Made by a program: the position numbers and the translations under genes
Shown: positions 1 to 7,110 of the stretch, piece by piece
How positions within the stretch are numbered: position 1 is the stretch's first letter
How the letters are laid out: each line of letters starts with the position of its first letter
Notes under the pieces: generated by a model
What the model saw: the letters and a program-made list of their open reading frames with translations, nothing else
What the model was told of the DNA's origin: nothing
Database searches by the model: none
Assembly: GCA_034437315.1 (NCBI GenBank)
Contig: DAOTUC010000001.1
Coordinates: 1 to 22,509 of the forward strand
Length of the DNA: 22,509 nucleotides
From: DSAR01 sp034437315
GTDB lineage: Bacteria; Chloroflexota; Anaerolineae; B4-G1
Direction of reading: 5' to 3'

Positions 1-182
1 ATACCCTCAAGCATTTCAATCTGCATCAGGGGGCTTTCCAGTCAGGTGGACTGTTGCCTGGAGGTTGCATGCAGTGAAAATAGCACAAATACCAGAAGTC
101 AGCAGAAAAGTTATACGTAAAAGTCAGCCTTTAGGGTCTATGATGGGCCATGCAAAATCCTGAAGACTCTCTCTTTCTCGTT

Positions 183-230
183 CACACACACACACACACA
201 CTCTCTCACACACACACTCACTCGCACTCA
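183..230. repeat. CA/CT microsatellite
   Basis: About nine CA units, then CTCTCT, then a second CA run ending in a degenerate ACTCACTCGCACTCA tract. Dinucleotide runs of this length are unusual in bacteria. The rest of the first 270 bases, downstream of the acyltransferase stop, shows no convincing gene, RNA or terminator. Confidence 0.85.
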
Positions 231-270
231 TTGGCGAAGTTTTTCGTTGAAATTGAGGCGGTTTTCTCCG

Positions 271-888
271 TTACTCGTGTTTGTCGATCACGACGCGCCG
301 TTCTTCTCCCGATCTCAAGCGTTTGATATTGGGCCGCAGCGCCCAGGAGATGAGGCACAGCGCGCCTATGCCGTGAATCAAATAAGCGCTGGGAAGATCG
401 CCGAACCAGGCGCCCAGGATAAACACGATGGGGAGCAACAGTCCAACTGACATTGACCCCACCGAAGCGTGCCGGGTGATGTAGACCATCGGAATGCCCA
501 TCATCGCCAGGAAAGGAAAACTTCCAGGCCATAACGCGGTCGCGCTGCCGACCGTCGTGATCGCGCCGACGCCGCCGTCGAAGCGGATGAAAATGGAGTA
601 GTTGTGCCCCGTGATGGCCAGCATGCCGGCCAAGGCCTCGGCGACCGGCGCGCCGACAATCGTTCGCGCCAGCCAGACCGCTAACCATCCTTTGGCGAAA
701 TCCCCCAGCATCGAAATAACTGCGATTGTAGGGCCGGCGGCGCGAAAGACGTTGGTGCCGCCGGTGCGCCCGCTGCCTACGTCACGCACATCTTTTCCCG
801 TCTTCAATCGCACCAACAGCAGGCCGATGGGGATCGAACCGATCAGGTAAGCGCCGGCGGCCGCCAAGATTGTCATCATGAATTGCAT
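271..888 (-). CDS. plsY: PlsY-like glycerol-3-phosphate acyltransferase
   Basis: This 205-residue multi-pass membrane protein matches the PlsY family, which moves an acyl group from acyl-phosphate to glycerol-3-phosphate in the first step of phospholipid synthesis. Family length is about 200. The three conserved motifs can be placed: SGRTGGTNVFR (family SGNPGATNxxR) near residues 38-48; GHNYSIFIRFDGGVGAITT near 93-111 (family GHxFxxFxxFKGGKGVAT); and RPNIKRLRSGEE near the C-terminus (family HRxNIxRLxxGxE). Both lysines of the KGGKG loop are replaced (DGGVG), so activity is less certain than membership. The ATG at 888 has a good ribosome site, GAGGTGAT, which overlaps the TAG stop of the upstream nuclease gene (9 bases between stop and start), so the two genes are probably translationally coupled. 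It could be a divergent paralogue with another housekeeping PlsY elsewhere in the genome. Confidence 0.85.
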   Translation of the reverse strand: MQFMMTILAAAGAYLIGSIPIGLLLVRLKTGKDVRDVGSGRTGGTNVFRAAGPTIAVISMLGDFAKGWLAVWLARTIVGAPVAEALAGMLAITGHNYSIFIRFDGGVGAITTVGSATALWPGSFPFLAMMGIPMVYITRHASVGSMSVGLLLPIVFILGAWFGDLPSAYLIHGIGALCLISWALRPNIKRLRSGEERRVVIDKHE

Positions 889-897
889 ATATCACCT

Positions 898-1905
898 CTA
901 TGCTGCAACGAGATTATCGTGCGTAATCTCATTCATCCGAGCTTTGAATGCTTCTAAATCTGGTACGTCCAGGGCGAGATCTAATAAGGTGTCCAATTCA
1001 TCCGCCGACAACAATTCTAATTGTTCCTCCAGGCTTAATGGCAATTCACCAAAACGTCGGCGTAGAATGCGCATCAGGATCAACCACCGGGATCGATGTT
1101 TTTCCTTGTGAATTCCTTGCTCAAGACCTTGCTCGAGACCTTGCTCGAGACCTTGCTCAAGACCTTGCTCAAGACCTTGCTCGAGACCTCGCTCGAGACC
1201 TCGCTCGAGACCTCGCTGAAGCCCTTCCTCCAGCTTTTCCTCCAACCATTCATCGATGAAAATTGACTCTTTAATCATCTTTGCCTCCTCACGGAAGAAT
1301 TTCCACAGAAAGTCTCTGTCGAAATGGCGCGCGCCAATTGTCACAGCGCAGGCTAATAAGTCGGCCCGTTTTTGCGATTCTCGCTCCTGTAAAATCAGCT
1401 CTCGTTCCCGCGCCAATGTCCCCTCGTCCGGTTCTCGTACCAACACGACCAGCAAGGGGGCTAATTCCGGCCAACGACCGGCCGCGATTTCGTCGGCGTA
1501 TTCCCACAGGCGCACCACCGGATACTCGAAACGATTGAGCGTCTCGTCTCCAACCTGCACCTGATACGCCTCGGGCAAGGGCGTTTCCCTGCGCGTCAGG
1601 TAGACCACCAGCGTGATCACCGGCAGTCCCATCTGTTTTGTCAACAGTGCGGAATAGATGAAGAGCCGCTCTGGCACATCGGCGCGATGCTCGCTCTGGA
1701 ACTCTATGTGCAAGAGATACTCTTGCTCTTCCCATAACACCCGGTGCACGAAATCCACCCGCTCTTCCGGGATGGACAACTCGACGTTTTCCAGTGTGCC
1801 CACCAGTTGCAGCGACACATTGGGCAGCAACAGTTGGAGAAAGCTGCCCGCGTAGTTACGGGCCAGTATCTTTAGCACGCGGTCGAAGACGTTGATGGTC
1901 ACCAT
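898..1905 (-). CDS. Rpn-family PD-(D/E)XK nuclease with DUF4351 tail
   Basis: This 335-residue protein resembles the Rpn / 'putative transposase' PD-(D/E)XK nuclease family that often carries a C-terminal DUF4351 segment. An Asp in ERVDFVHR (about residue 51) followed by the strand LLHIEFQSE (about 65-73, the E-x-Q half of the motif) fits the nuclease core. Residues about 228-268 are a run of four-residue repeats (GLEQ/GLER) encoded by a 12-bp tandem repeat. The C-terminal 60 residues, with RFGELPLSLEEQLELLS and DELDTLLDLALD, look like DUF4351. Family members promote RecA-independent recombination or are defence-linked; the role here is unknown. A strong promoter lies just upstream and the leader is only about 10 nt. 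The gene is upstream of and apparently coupled to the PlsY gene. The start at ATG 1905 fits that promoter. Confidence 0.8.
   Translation of the reverse strand: MVTINVFDRVLKILARNYAGSFLQLLLPNVSLQLVGTLENVELSIPEERVDFVHRVLWEEQEYLLHIEFQSEHRADVPERLFIYSALLTKQMGLPVITLVVYLTRRETPLPEAYQVQVGDETLNRFEYPVVRLWEYADEIAAGRWPELAPLLVVLVREPDEGTLARERELILQERESQKRADLLACAVTIGARHFDRDFLWKFFREEAKMIKESIFIDEWLEEKLEEGLQRGLERGLERGLEQGLEQGLEQGLEQGLEQGLEQGIHKEKHRSRWLILMRILRRRFGELPLSLEEQLELLSADELDTLLDLALDVPDLEAFKARMNEITHDNLVAA
1115..1222. repeat. 12-bp tandem repeat inside the Rpn-like gene
   Basis: Eight full copies of CCTTGCTCAAGA/CCTYGCTCGAGA plus a partial ninth copy lie head to tail with no spacers. Being a multiple of three, copy-number change keeps the reading frame and alters only the length of the GLEQ helix in the protein. 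Confidence 0.95.
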
Positions 1906-1921
1906 ATCTCACTCTGTTTTA

Positions 1922-1950
1922 ATTTTACCACATTCAGTAGCTAGCTGCAA
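1922..1950 (-). promoter_or_regulatory. promoter of the Rpn-like gene
   Basis: On the minus strand TTGCAG (1945-1950) and TAAAAT (1922-1927) are separated by exactly 17 bases, with TGG directly before the -10 box. The predicted transcript start lies only about 10 bases before the ATG at 1905. Confidence 0.7.
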
Positions 1951-1998
1951 TATATACGTAGGCCAATGGGCCAGGGCCAGACGCGCTTGCCACAGAAT

Positions 1999-3528
1999 TC
2001 AGTGAACGGATTGGCACATCCGGCGACCCTCCAATGCATTGGCGTCCTCTGGATCGATCTGGAGCGCCGCCTCGAACAAGGGACAGGCCTCGTCGTAATC
2101 TCCTAGGTAAAATTGGGCTAACCCCAGGGTGTAGAAGTACTCGATTGGCGCTCCGCGCACCAGCCCAATCTCGAATTCCTCTTTGACCTTGCCGTCGGCG
2201 CTCACGTGCAGGCGACCGGCGCTCACCGGTGTCCCCGCTAAGGTGCTCATCCCCTCTATCCATCCATAGTAAGACGCTCCTGCAGGCGCCCGGGGGATGT
2301 TGGATAGTTCTATGACGCATGTCCCATCCTGGAAATTCAGGAGCGCTGTTCCCCTGGCGTTACGCCAACTCTCCTTGCCGGTCTCTGGCCCTTCGGGCTG
2401 GATATTGGCCTGTAGTCGCGCCTGTTCGTTTTCGTCGAGGATCAGATCAAACTTGCCCAGCATCACGATTCGGTTCGAGGGGGTGGTGTGAGCGGCGTCG
2501 CTCGTCTCTAATGTGACGTAAAATGAGTGGGCTGCGCGGCGCAGGTCGACCATAGCCAGGTCAATCGCTCTTTGAAAAGCGGGTATGGCGTATTCGTAGT
2601 TGCGCCGTGACCAGTATGTAATGCCAAGCGCGCCAAAGGCTCGGCTGAACTGGGGGTTGTGCTCAGTCGCCTTTTCCAGGTGCACCTCTGCCTGTGGATA
2701 GTCGCCCAGATCAATGAGATACGTCCATCCTAACTCGAATTGGGCCACCGCGCTTGTGTGATCGATCTCCACCGCCTGTTTGAAGCTTTCTAAAGCCGCG
2801 TTGATGTCGCCCAGGCGACGATGGCTCCGCCCGACGGCAATGTGGAGGTGGATCAACCGGGGATGAATGTCCAGGGCGCGCTCGTAGGCCTCTAACGCGC
2901 CCCAATAGTTGCCTTGCCTTTCCAGAACGTAGCCGTAGTTACGTTGTACGTCTACGCTCCGATCGTTCAGCTCCAGCGCGGTCTGGGCTGCATCGACCGC
3001 CTCCGCCCAGCGCTGAGCGTCGGCGTAAGCCTCGGCGAGATAGGCGTATCCCTCCGCATAGGTTGGATCCAACTCGATCGCCTTCTGGCAAGTCTCAATC
3101 GCCTCCAGCACGTTGCCGCTCCAATCGTAGGCCATGCCCAGCGCCGCCCAGGCCCTCGCGTCGTTCGGCGCTAACTCGGTCGCCTGCTGGGCGAGCTGTG
3201 TACCTTCGCTCAATTCACCTTTGAGAATCAGTAGGCGCGAAAGCGGCGCGTAAGGCGCGACGTTGGTTGCTTCGAGGGCTATCGCTTGCCGGTACGCGGC
3301 GATCGTGCGCGTCATCTCGCCTCGCAGGTACAATCTCTCAGCTTCTGTGATATAGGAGGCGGCCGAGCGGGTGGGGGTGGGATTGGGAACGAAGGGTTGT
3401 TCGATTTGTTCCCGCTTGATGTTGACGTAGACGTATAGACCGGCTGCGATCAGAACGAGCAAAATCACAATGCGAACGGGTGAGGAACGCCTTTTTTTCT
3501 TTCTACGAATGGATGGTTCCAGATACAT
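1999..3528 (-). CDS. membrane-anchored TPR protein
   Basis: This is a protein of about 509 residues with an N-terminal basic stretch (RRKKKRR), one membrane helix (about residues 18-36) and a short NPTPT linker. A long row of tetratricopeptide repeats covers about residues 55-325; typical units include AYAPLSRLLI, AWAALGMAYDWSG, AYLAEAYADAQRWAEA and FGALGITYWSRRNYEYAIPAF. A non-TPR region of about 110 residues follows, then a last TPR near the C-terminus (LGLAQFYLGDYDEACPLFEAAL). TPR arrays are protein-binding scaffolds; orientation suggests the array lies outside the membrane. The frame is open to a GTG at 3555, but ATG 3528 has AGGA at a suitable distance and the GTG has none, so 3528 is preferred. 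The gene is divergent from the DUF554 gene. Partner proteins are unknown. Confidence 0.85.
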   Translation of the reverse strand: MYLEPSIRRKKKRRSSPVRIVILLVLIAAGLYVYVNIKREQIEQPFVPNPTPTRSAASYITEAERLYLRGEMTRTIAAYRQAIALEATNVAPYAPLSRLLILKGELSEGTQLAQQATELAPNDARAWAALGMAYDWSGNVLEAIETCQKAIELDPTYAEGYAYLAEAYADAQRWAEAVDAAQTALELNDRSVDVQRNYGYVLERQGNYWGALEAYERALDIHPRLIHLHIAVGRSHRRLGDINAALESFKQAVEIDHTSAVAQFELGWTYLIDLGDYPQAEVHLEKATEHNPQFSRAFGALGITYWSRRNYEYAIPAFQRAIDLAMVDLRRAAHSFYVTLETSDAAHTTPSNRIVMLGKFDLILDENEQARLQANIQPEGPETGKESWRNARGTALLNFQDGTCVIELSNIPRAPAGASYYGWIEGMSTLAGTPVSAGRLHVSADGKVKEEFEIGLVRGAPIEYFYTLGLAQFYLGDYDEACPLFEAALQIDPEDANALEGRRMCQSVH

Positions 3529-3582
3529 GGGGATCCTGATGCGCACCGTAAGCACGTTTAGAGCGTATTGAATAATAGAAGA

Positions 3583-3610
3583 ATGATAACATTTTCAGCC
3601 CCCAAGTCAA
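3583..3610 (-). promoter_or_regulatory. probable promoter of the TPR gene
   Basis: On the minus strand TTGACT (3605-3610) is followed after 16 bases by TATCAT (3583-3588). It is back to back with the DUF554 promoter; the two -35 boxes are 20 bases apart. Confidence 0.5.
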
Positions 3611-3630
3611 GAGCTTCCTGTGACATCCAA

Positions 3631-3659
3631 TTGTATGAAATTGTGGGTTATGGTAAAAT
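3631..3659 (+). promoter_or_regulatory. promoter of the DUF554 gene
   Basis: TTGTAT (3631-3636) and TAAAAT (3654-3659) have a 17-base spacer, and TGG directly precedes the -10 box. The predicted start is about 40 bases before ATG 3704, which argues against starts further upstream in the same frame. Confidence 0.65.
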
Positions 3660-3703
3660 TGATGCTGTTTACCCTTCGGCTAAAGATGCATCAAAGGATC
3701 CTT

Positions 3704-4435
3704 ATGGTTGGTACAGGCACTCTCATCAATGTCATCAGCGTGCTGATAGGTGGAGCGCTAGGCGCGCTATTGGGCGCCCGCCTGCCAGAAAGGATGCGCG
3801 CGACTATCATGCACGCGCTGGGATTGTTAACGCTCGTCATTGGCGTGCAGCTTTCCCTCGAAACGGTCAACGTCCTCATTGTTTTGGGCAGCCTGCTGCT
3901 GGGAGGCGTCGCGGGAGAATTGCTGCGCATTGAGCGGGGGATCAACCGGTTGGGGCGCTGGCTCGAACAACGCAGCGCGTCCAGCGATACGGATGAAGAA
4001 CAAACGGTCGACCGTGTGAGCACAACTCGCTTCAGCCAGGCCTTTCTGACGGCGAGCCTGGTGTTCTGCGTCGGCCCGATGGCCATCTTGGGGGCGATTC
4101 AGGATGGATTAAGCGGCAACTATACCCTGCTGGCCGTCAAGGCGACGATGGATGGTTTCGCGGCGCTGGCCTTCGCGTCCACGCTGGGGCCGGGTGTGAT
4201 TTTTTCCGCGCTCACCGTCTTTCTCTACCAGGGCGCGTTGACACTGGGGGCTGGCCTGGCCGATATTCTTCTCACCGATCCCATGGTCGCCGAGATGACA
4301 GCTACCGGCGGCGTCTTGATGCTGGCGCTGGGATTTGGGCTGCTGGAGATCAAGAAAATCCGAGCAGGCAATCTCCTGCCGGCTATCGTGATAGCGCCCT
4401 TGATCGTCGTTGTCGTCGAGTGGATTGGCCGCTGA
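3704..4435 (+). CDS. DUF554 (YdfK-like) membrane protein
   Basis: This 243-residue hydrophobic protein matches the DUF554 family, whose members begin with GTGTLINVxxVLxGGxxG; here the N-terminus reads MVGTGTLINVISVLIGGALG. Six to seven membrane segments can be seen, with one hydrophilic loop at about residues 88-108 (EQRSASSDTDEEQ). FCVGPMAILGAIQDGLSGN and ATMDGFAALAFASTLGPGV are further family signatures. The family is conserved in many bacteria but its transport or other function is not established. The frame is open back to 3620, but the start at ATG 3704 is chosen because AAAGGA lies 5-6 bases before it, the family motif begins there, and the promoter lies inside the longer version. Confidence 0.85.
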   Translation: MVGTGTLINVISVLIGGALGALLGARLPERMRATIMHALGLLTLVIGVQLSLETVNVLIVLGSLLLGGVAGELLRIERGINRLGRWLEQRSASSDTDEEQTVDRVSTTRFSQAFLTASLVFCVGPMAILGAIQDGLSGNYTLLAVKATMDGFAALAFASTLGPGVIFSALTVFLYQGALTLGAGLADILLTDPMVAEMTATGGVLMLALGFGLLEIKKIRAGNLLPAIVIAPLIVVVVEWIGR

Positions 4436-4542
4436 TTGATGCCCGCGTATGCGCTCCACGCCGCCGCGGAAGGTCGGATCGTGTCCCAAATCGTCTGAAA
4501 CACATCTCGTCAATCATTCATATCGCCGAAATGGATTTCGAT

Positions 4543-4571
4543 TTGCCCCCAGCCTTATCCTATGATACAAT
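4543..4571 (+). promoter_or_regulatory. promoter of fmt
   Basis: TTGCCC (4543-4548) and TACAAT (4566-4571) have a 17-base spacer. The expected transcript start (about 4578) is within a few bases of ATG 4581, so the mRNA would be nearly leaderless; no Shine-Dalgarno sequence precedes the ATG. Confidence 0.6.
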
Positions 4572-4580
4572 TTGCCTGTT

Positions 4581-5564
4581 ATGGATAGATACCTAGAAAC
4601 CCTCCGCGTGGTCTTTATGGGGACCCCTGATTTCGCGCTCCCGACGCTCGAAGCCCTGGTCGATGCGACGTTCGTCGAGGTCGTGGGCGTCGTCACCCAG
4701 CCCGATCGACCGGCCGGGCGCAATCAGCGACTGAAAGCGTCGGAAGTCAAGCATGCGGCGCTGCAACACGATCTGCCTTTGTTTCAACCCGCGTCCATGC
4801 ACACGCCCGAGGCCCTGTCCAGACTCAAAGCCTGGCGACCCGACGTGATCGTCGTGGCGGCCTTCGGGCAGCTTCTACCGCCGGCGGTGCTTGACCTTCC
4901 GCTGTATGGCTGCGTCAACGTCCACGCCTCGTTGTTGCCCCGATGGCGGGGGGCCGCGCCGACGCCAGCGGCCATCATCGCCGGGGATGAGGTTACCGGC
5001 GTGACCATTATGCGGATGGACGTGGGATTGGACACCGGCCCCATCCTCGCCCAACGAGAAGAACCCATTCGCGCCGACGACACCTGGGAAACGTTAGAGA
5101 ATCGGCTGGCTAAAGCCGGAGCGGCGCTCCTCATCGAGATATTGCCTGATTACGTCGCCGGCAAGATCACCCCCCGGCCGCAGGATGAGACAACGGCCAC
5201 CTTCGCCGATCGGGTGCAGAAATCGGAGGCTGAGATCGACTGGTCGCGTCCGGCAGTCGAGTTGGCGCGGAAGATACGGGCGTACACACCCTGGCCCGGC
5301 GCATACACCACACTGCACGACAAACGTTTCAAGATTTTACGAGCCACACCGCTCCCAGAATGGAGGGTAGAAGCGCCGCCGGGCGAAGTATGCGCTCTGG
5401 GCGATGGCGCTGTCGCCGTCGCCACGGGCGAAGGCGCGCTGCGTCTGGAAGAAGTCCAACTGGCGGGCAAACGCCGGATGGATATCGAAACCTTCCTCTG
5501 TGGGCAGCGCGATTGTATCGGCAGTTGTCTCGGAGAGTGGGTGAAACAGGGCGGGGGCGGATAG
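4581..5564 (+). CDS. fmt: methionyl-tRNA formyltransferase
   Basis: Fmt transfers a formyl group from 10-formyl-tetrahydrofolate to the amino group of initiator Met-tRNA in the cytoplasm, preparing it for translation initiation. The 327-residue length is close to the family norm (about 315). The N-terminus has RVVFMGTPDFALPTLEAL. The catalytic core has NVHASLLPRWRGAAP, placing Asn at about residue 113 and His at 115, and MRMDVGLDTGPILAQ with Asp at about 147. The C-terminal OB-like part contains IRAYTPWPGAYT. TTG 4572 and ATG 4617 are alternative starts; ATG 4581 fits the promoter and leaves the usual few residues before the first beta strand. The neighbours are housekeeping genes in the same orientation. 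Confidence 0.95.
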   Translation: MDRYLETLRVVFMGTPDFALPTLEALVDATFVEVVGVVTQPDRPAGRNQRLKASEVKHAALQHDLPLFQPASMHTPEALSRLKAWRPDVIVVAAFGQLLPPAVLDLPLYGCVNVHASLLPRWRGAAPTPAAIIAGDEVTGVTIMRMDVGLDTGPILAQREEPIRADDTWETLENRLAKAGAALLIEILPDYVAGKITPRPQDETTATFADRVQKSEAEIDWSRPAVELARKIRAYTPWPGAYTTLHDKRFKILRATPLPEWRVEAPPGEVCALGDGAVAVATGEGALRLEEVQLAGKRRMDIETFLCGQRDCIGSCLGEWVKQGGGG

Positions 5565-5590
5565 CCTCCGTTCTTGTGTTGTATTGAAGC

Positions 5591-5605
5591 GCCCGCTTAG
5601 TGGGC
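5591..5605 (+). terminator. weak hairpin after fmt
   Basis: GCCCGC, loop TTA, GTGGGC forms a six-pair stem including one G-U pair, 27 bases after the fmt stop. There is no clear T tract after it, so it could be a weak terminator or chance. Confidence 0.25.
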
Positions 5606-5608
5606 CGC

Positions 5609-5638
5609 TTGTGCAATTTGCCCTCACGGTGGTATAAT
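5609..5638 (+). promoter_or_regulatory. promoter of yebC (and probably ruvC-ruvA)
   Basis: TTGTGC (5609-5614) and a perfect TATAAT (5633-5638) have an 18-base spacer and TGG before the -10 box. It leaves a leader of about 175 bases before the yebC ATG. Confidence 0.65.
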
Positions 5639-5642
5639 TCAT

Positions 5643-5715
5643 ATAGAGACTATTTAAAAATTCGCTCAGAGGCCCGTCCTCGGGCCGATTAGGCGCATTA
5701 TTTAAGAGTCTCTAT
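5643..5715 (+). promoter_or_regulatory. structured 5' leader of yebC
   Basis: A 9-bp perfect inverted repeat, ATAGAGACT (5643-5651) and AGTCTCTAT (5707-5715), extends imperfectly inward through A/T-rich arms. It encloses a second perfect hairpin, GGCCCG-TCCT-CGGGCC (5671-5686). It begins at or next to the predicted transcript start, so the RNA would open with this stem. It could be a cis-regulatory leader, an RNA-stability stem, or a tiny inserted palindromic element. Confidence 0.5.
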
Positions 5716-5819
5716 GCAATCATAACAACGGTGGATCGCGCGTCATTAGCAGGCGCGGGCTTTGACGCCGAGCTCGACTCGCGATTCCCTCGTTCATTCG
5801 CCTATTCAGGAGAAGGATA

Positions 5820-6590
5820 ATGTCTGGTCACAGTAAATGGTCAACGATTAAACGGAAAAAAGCAGCCAACGACGCCAAGCGGGGCAAACTCTTCACCCGC
5901 CTGGCTCGAGAGATCGCCGTCGCGGCCCGCGAAGGCGGCGGAGACCCCGAGATGAACTTTGCTCTCCGCATCGCTGTCGATAAGGCCAAAGAGGCCAACA
6001 TGCCCAAGGATAACATCAAACGGGCCATCAAGCGGGGAACAGGGGAACTCAAGGGCGGCGAGCTGGTCGAGGAAGTTTACGAGGGTTATGCGCCCAATGG
6101 CGTAGGCCTGTTGATACAGGTGCTCACCGATAACAAGAATCGCACCGTCGCCGACATCCGGCGCGTCCTGTCGAGCCAGGGCGGTAACATGGCTGAAGCG
6201 GGCGCGGTCGCCTGGCAATTCGAGCGCAAGGGCTATATCGCTATCGCGCCCGACGCCGCTTCCCAGAGCGACGAAATGACCATATTCGACGTCGCCGTCG
6301 AGGCAGGCGCCGAAGACGTCATCTTTGGGGATGATATGATCGAAATCTACGCCGCTCCCACCAACCTGCAAGCTGTGAATAAGGCGTTAGAGGATGCTGA
6401 CATTGAGACCGAGTCGGTTGAACTGGCGATGGTGCCCAATGCGACCATCGAATTAACGTCAAAGGACACGTTCAAAGTCATGCGCGTCATCGACGAATTG
6501 GAGGATCTGGACGACACCCAGCAGGTCTTCTCTAACCTGGAAATCAGCGATGACGTGATGACCCAGTACGAAGCCGCTTCCGGAGCGTAG
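5820..6590 (+). CDS. yebC: YebC/TACO1-family protein
   Basis: This 256-residue protein has the diagnostic N-terminus MSGHSKWSTIKRKKAANDAK and the family segments NMPKDNIKRAIKRGTGE, VLTDNKNRTVADIRR and GAVAWQFERKGYI. YebC/TACO1 proteins act on the ribosome to help translation of difficult (for example proline-rich) stretches, and some have been described as transcription regulators. This genome encodes many Pro-rich linkers, so the translation role would be relevant; that link is inference. An AGGAGAAGGA ribosome site precedes ATG 5820. The TAG stop is directly followed by the ruvC ATG with no spacer, so the genes are probably co-translated. Confidence 0.95.
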   Translation: MSGHSKWSTIKRKKAANDAKRGKLFTRLAREIAVAAREGGGDPEMNFALRIAVDKAKEANMPKDNIKRAIKRGTGELKGGELVEEVYEGYAPNGVGLLIQVLTDNKNRTVADIRRVLSSQGGNMAEAGAVAWQFERKGYIAIAPDAASQSDEMTIFDVAVEAGAEDVIFGDDMIEIYAAPTNLQAVNKALEDADIETESVELAMVPNATIELTSKDTFKVMRVIDELEDLDDTQQVFSNLEISDDVMTQYEAASGA

Positions 6591-7091
6591 ATGCGTGTAC
6601 TCGGCATCGATCCAGGCACTGCGATTACCGGTTATGGCGTGGTCGAGGAAGGCCGGGGCGACGCGGAACCGTTGGCGTATGGCGTCATTCGCACCCCTTC
6701 CGATCATCCATTGACCAAACGTTTACAATCCATTTACCGGGCTGTGCACGAGTTAGCGCTCGAATGGGAACCCGGCGCGGCGGCGGTGGAGGAGATATTT
6801 TTCAGTCGCAACGCGCGCACCGCGATGAGCGTGGGGCACGCCCGGGGCGTCACCCTGCTGGCGTTGGCCGACGCCGGCCTGACAGTGGCTGAGTATACAC
6901 CGCTGGCCATTAAACAGGCTATCACCGGCTATGGGAACGCGGATAAGGCCCAGATGCAAGAGATGGTGCGCCTGTTGCTGGGGCTTCAGGAGACGCCGCG
7001 CCCGGACGACGCCGCCGACGCATTGGCGGTCGCTATCTGTCACCTTCATTCGGCGCGACTCTTGACGTTGGCGCCGGCGCAGACCGCGTGA
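6591..7091 (+). CDS. ruvC: Holliday junction resolvase RuvC
   Basis: RuvC is the endonuclease that cuts Holliday junctions during recombination repair. The 166-residue length is typical. The four acidic catalytic residues are present: Asp7 in RVLGIDPGT, Glu67 in AAVEEIFF, and Asp140 and Asp143 in DDAADALAVAICH. The start ATG abuts the yebC stop, and ruvA follows after 19 bases. yebC-ruvC-ruvA is a widespread bacterial order. No internal disruption is seen. Confidence 0.97.
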   Translation: MRVLGIDPGTAITGYGVVEEGRGDAEPLAYGVIRTPSDHPLTKRLQSIYRAVHELALEWEPGAAAVEEIFFSRNARTAMSVGHARGVTLLALADAGLTVAEYTPLAIKQAITGYGNADKAQMQEMVRLLLGLQETPRPDDAADALAVAICHLHSARLLTLAPAQTA

Positions 7092-7110
7092 TGGAGCGGA
7101 TGAACCGGTT

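Noticed and set aside
218..688. 156-residue minus-strand frame overlapping plsY
   Set aside because: It is a shadow frame, rich in Arg and His with no family motif, while the overlapping frame has all PlsY motifs.
1115..1222. CRISPR-like array
   Set aside because: The 12-bp units are head to tail without spacers and are in frame within a gene.
5643..5715. Rho-independent terminator before yebC
   Set aside because: The stem has no T tract on the plus strand and starts just after a perfect -10 box, so it lies in a leader rather than at a transcript end.
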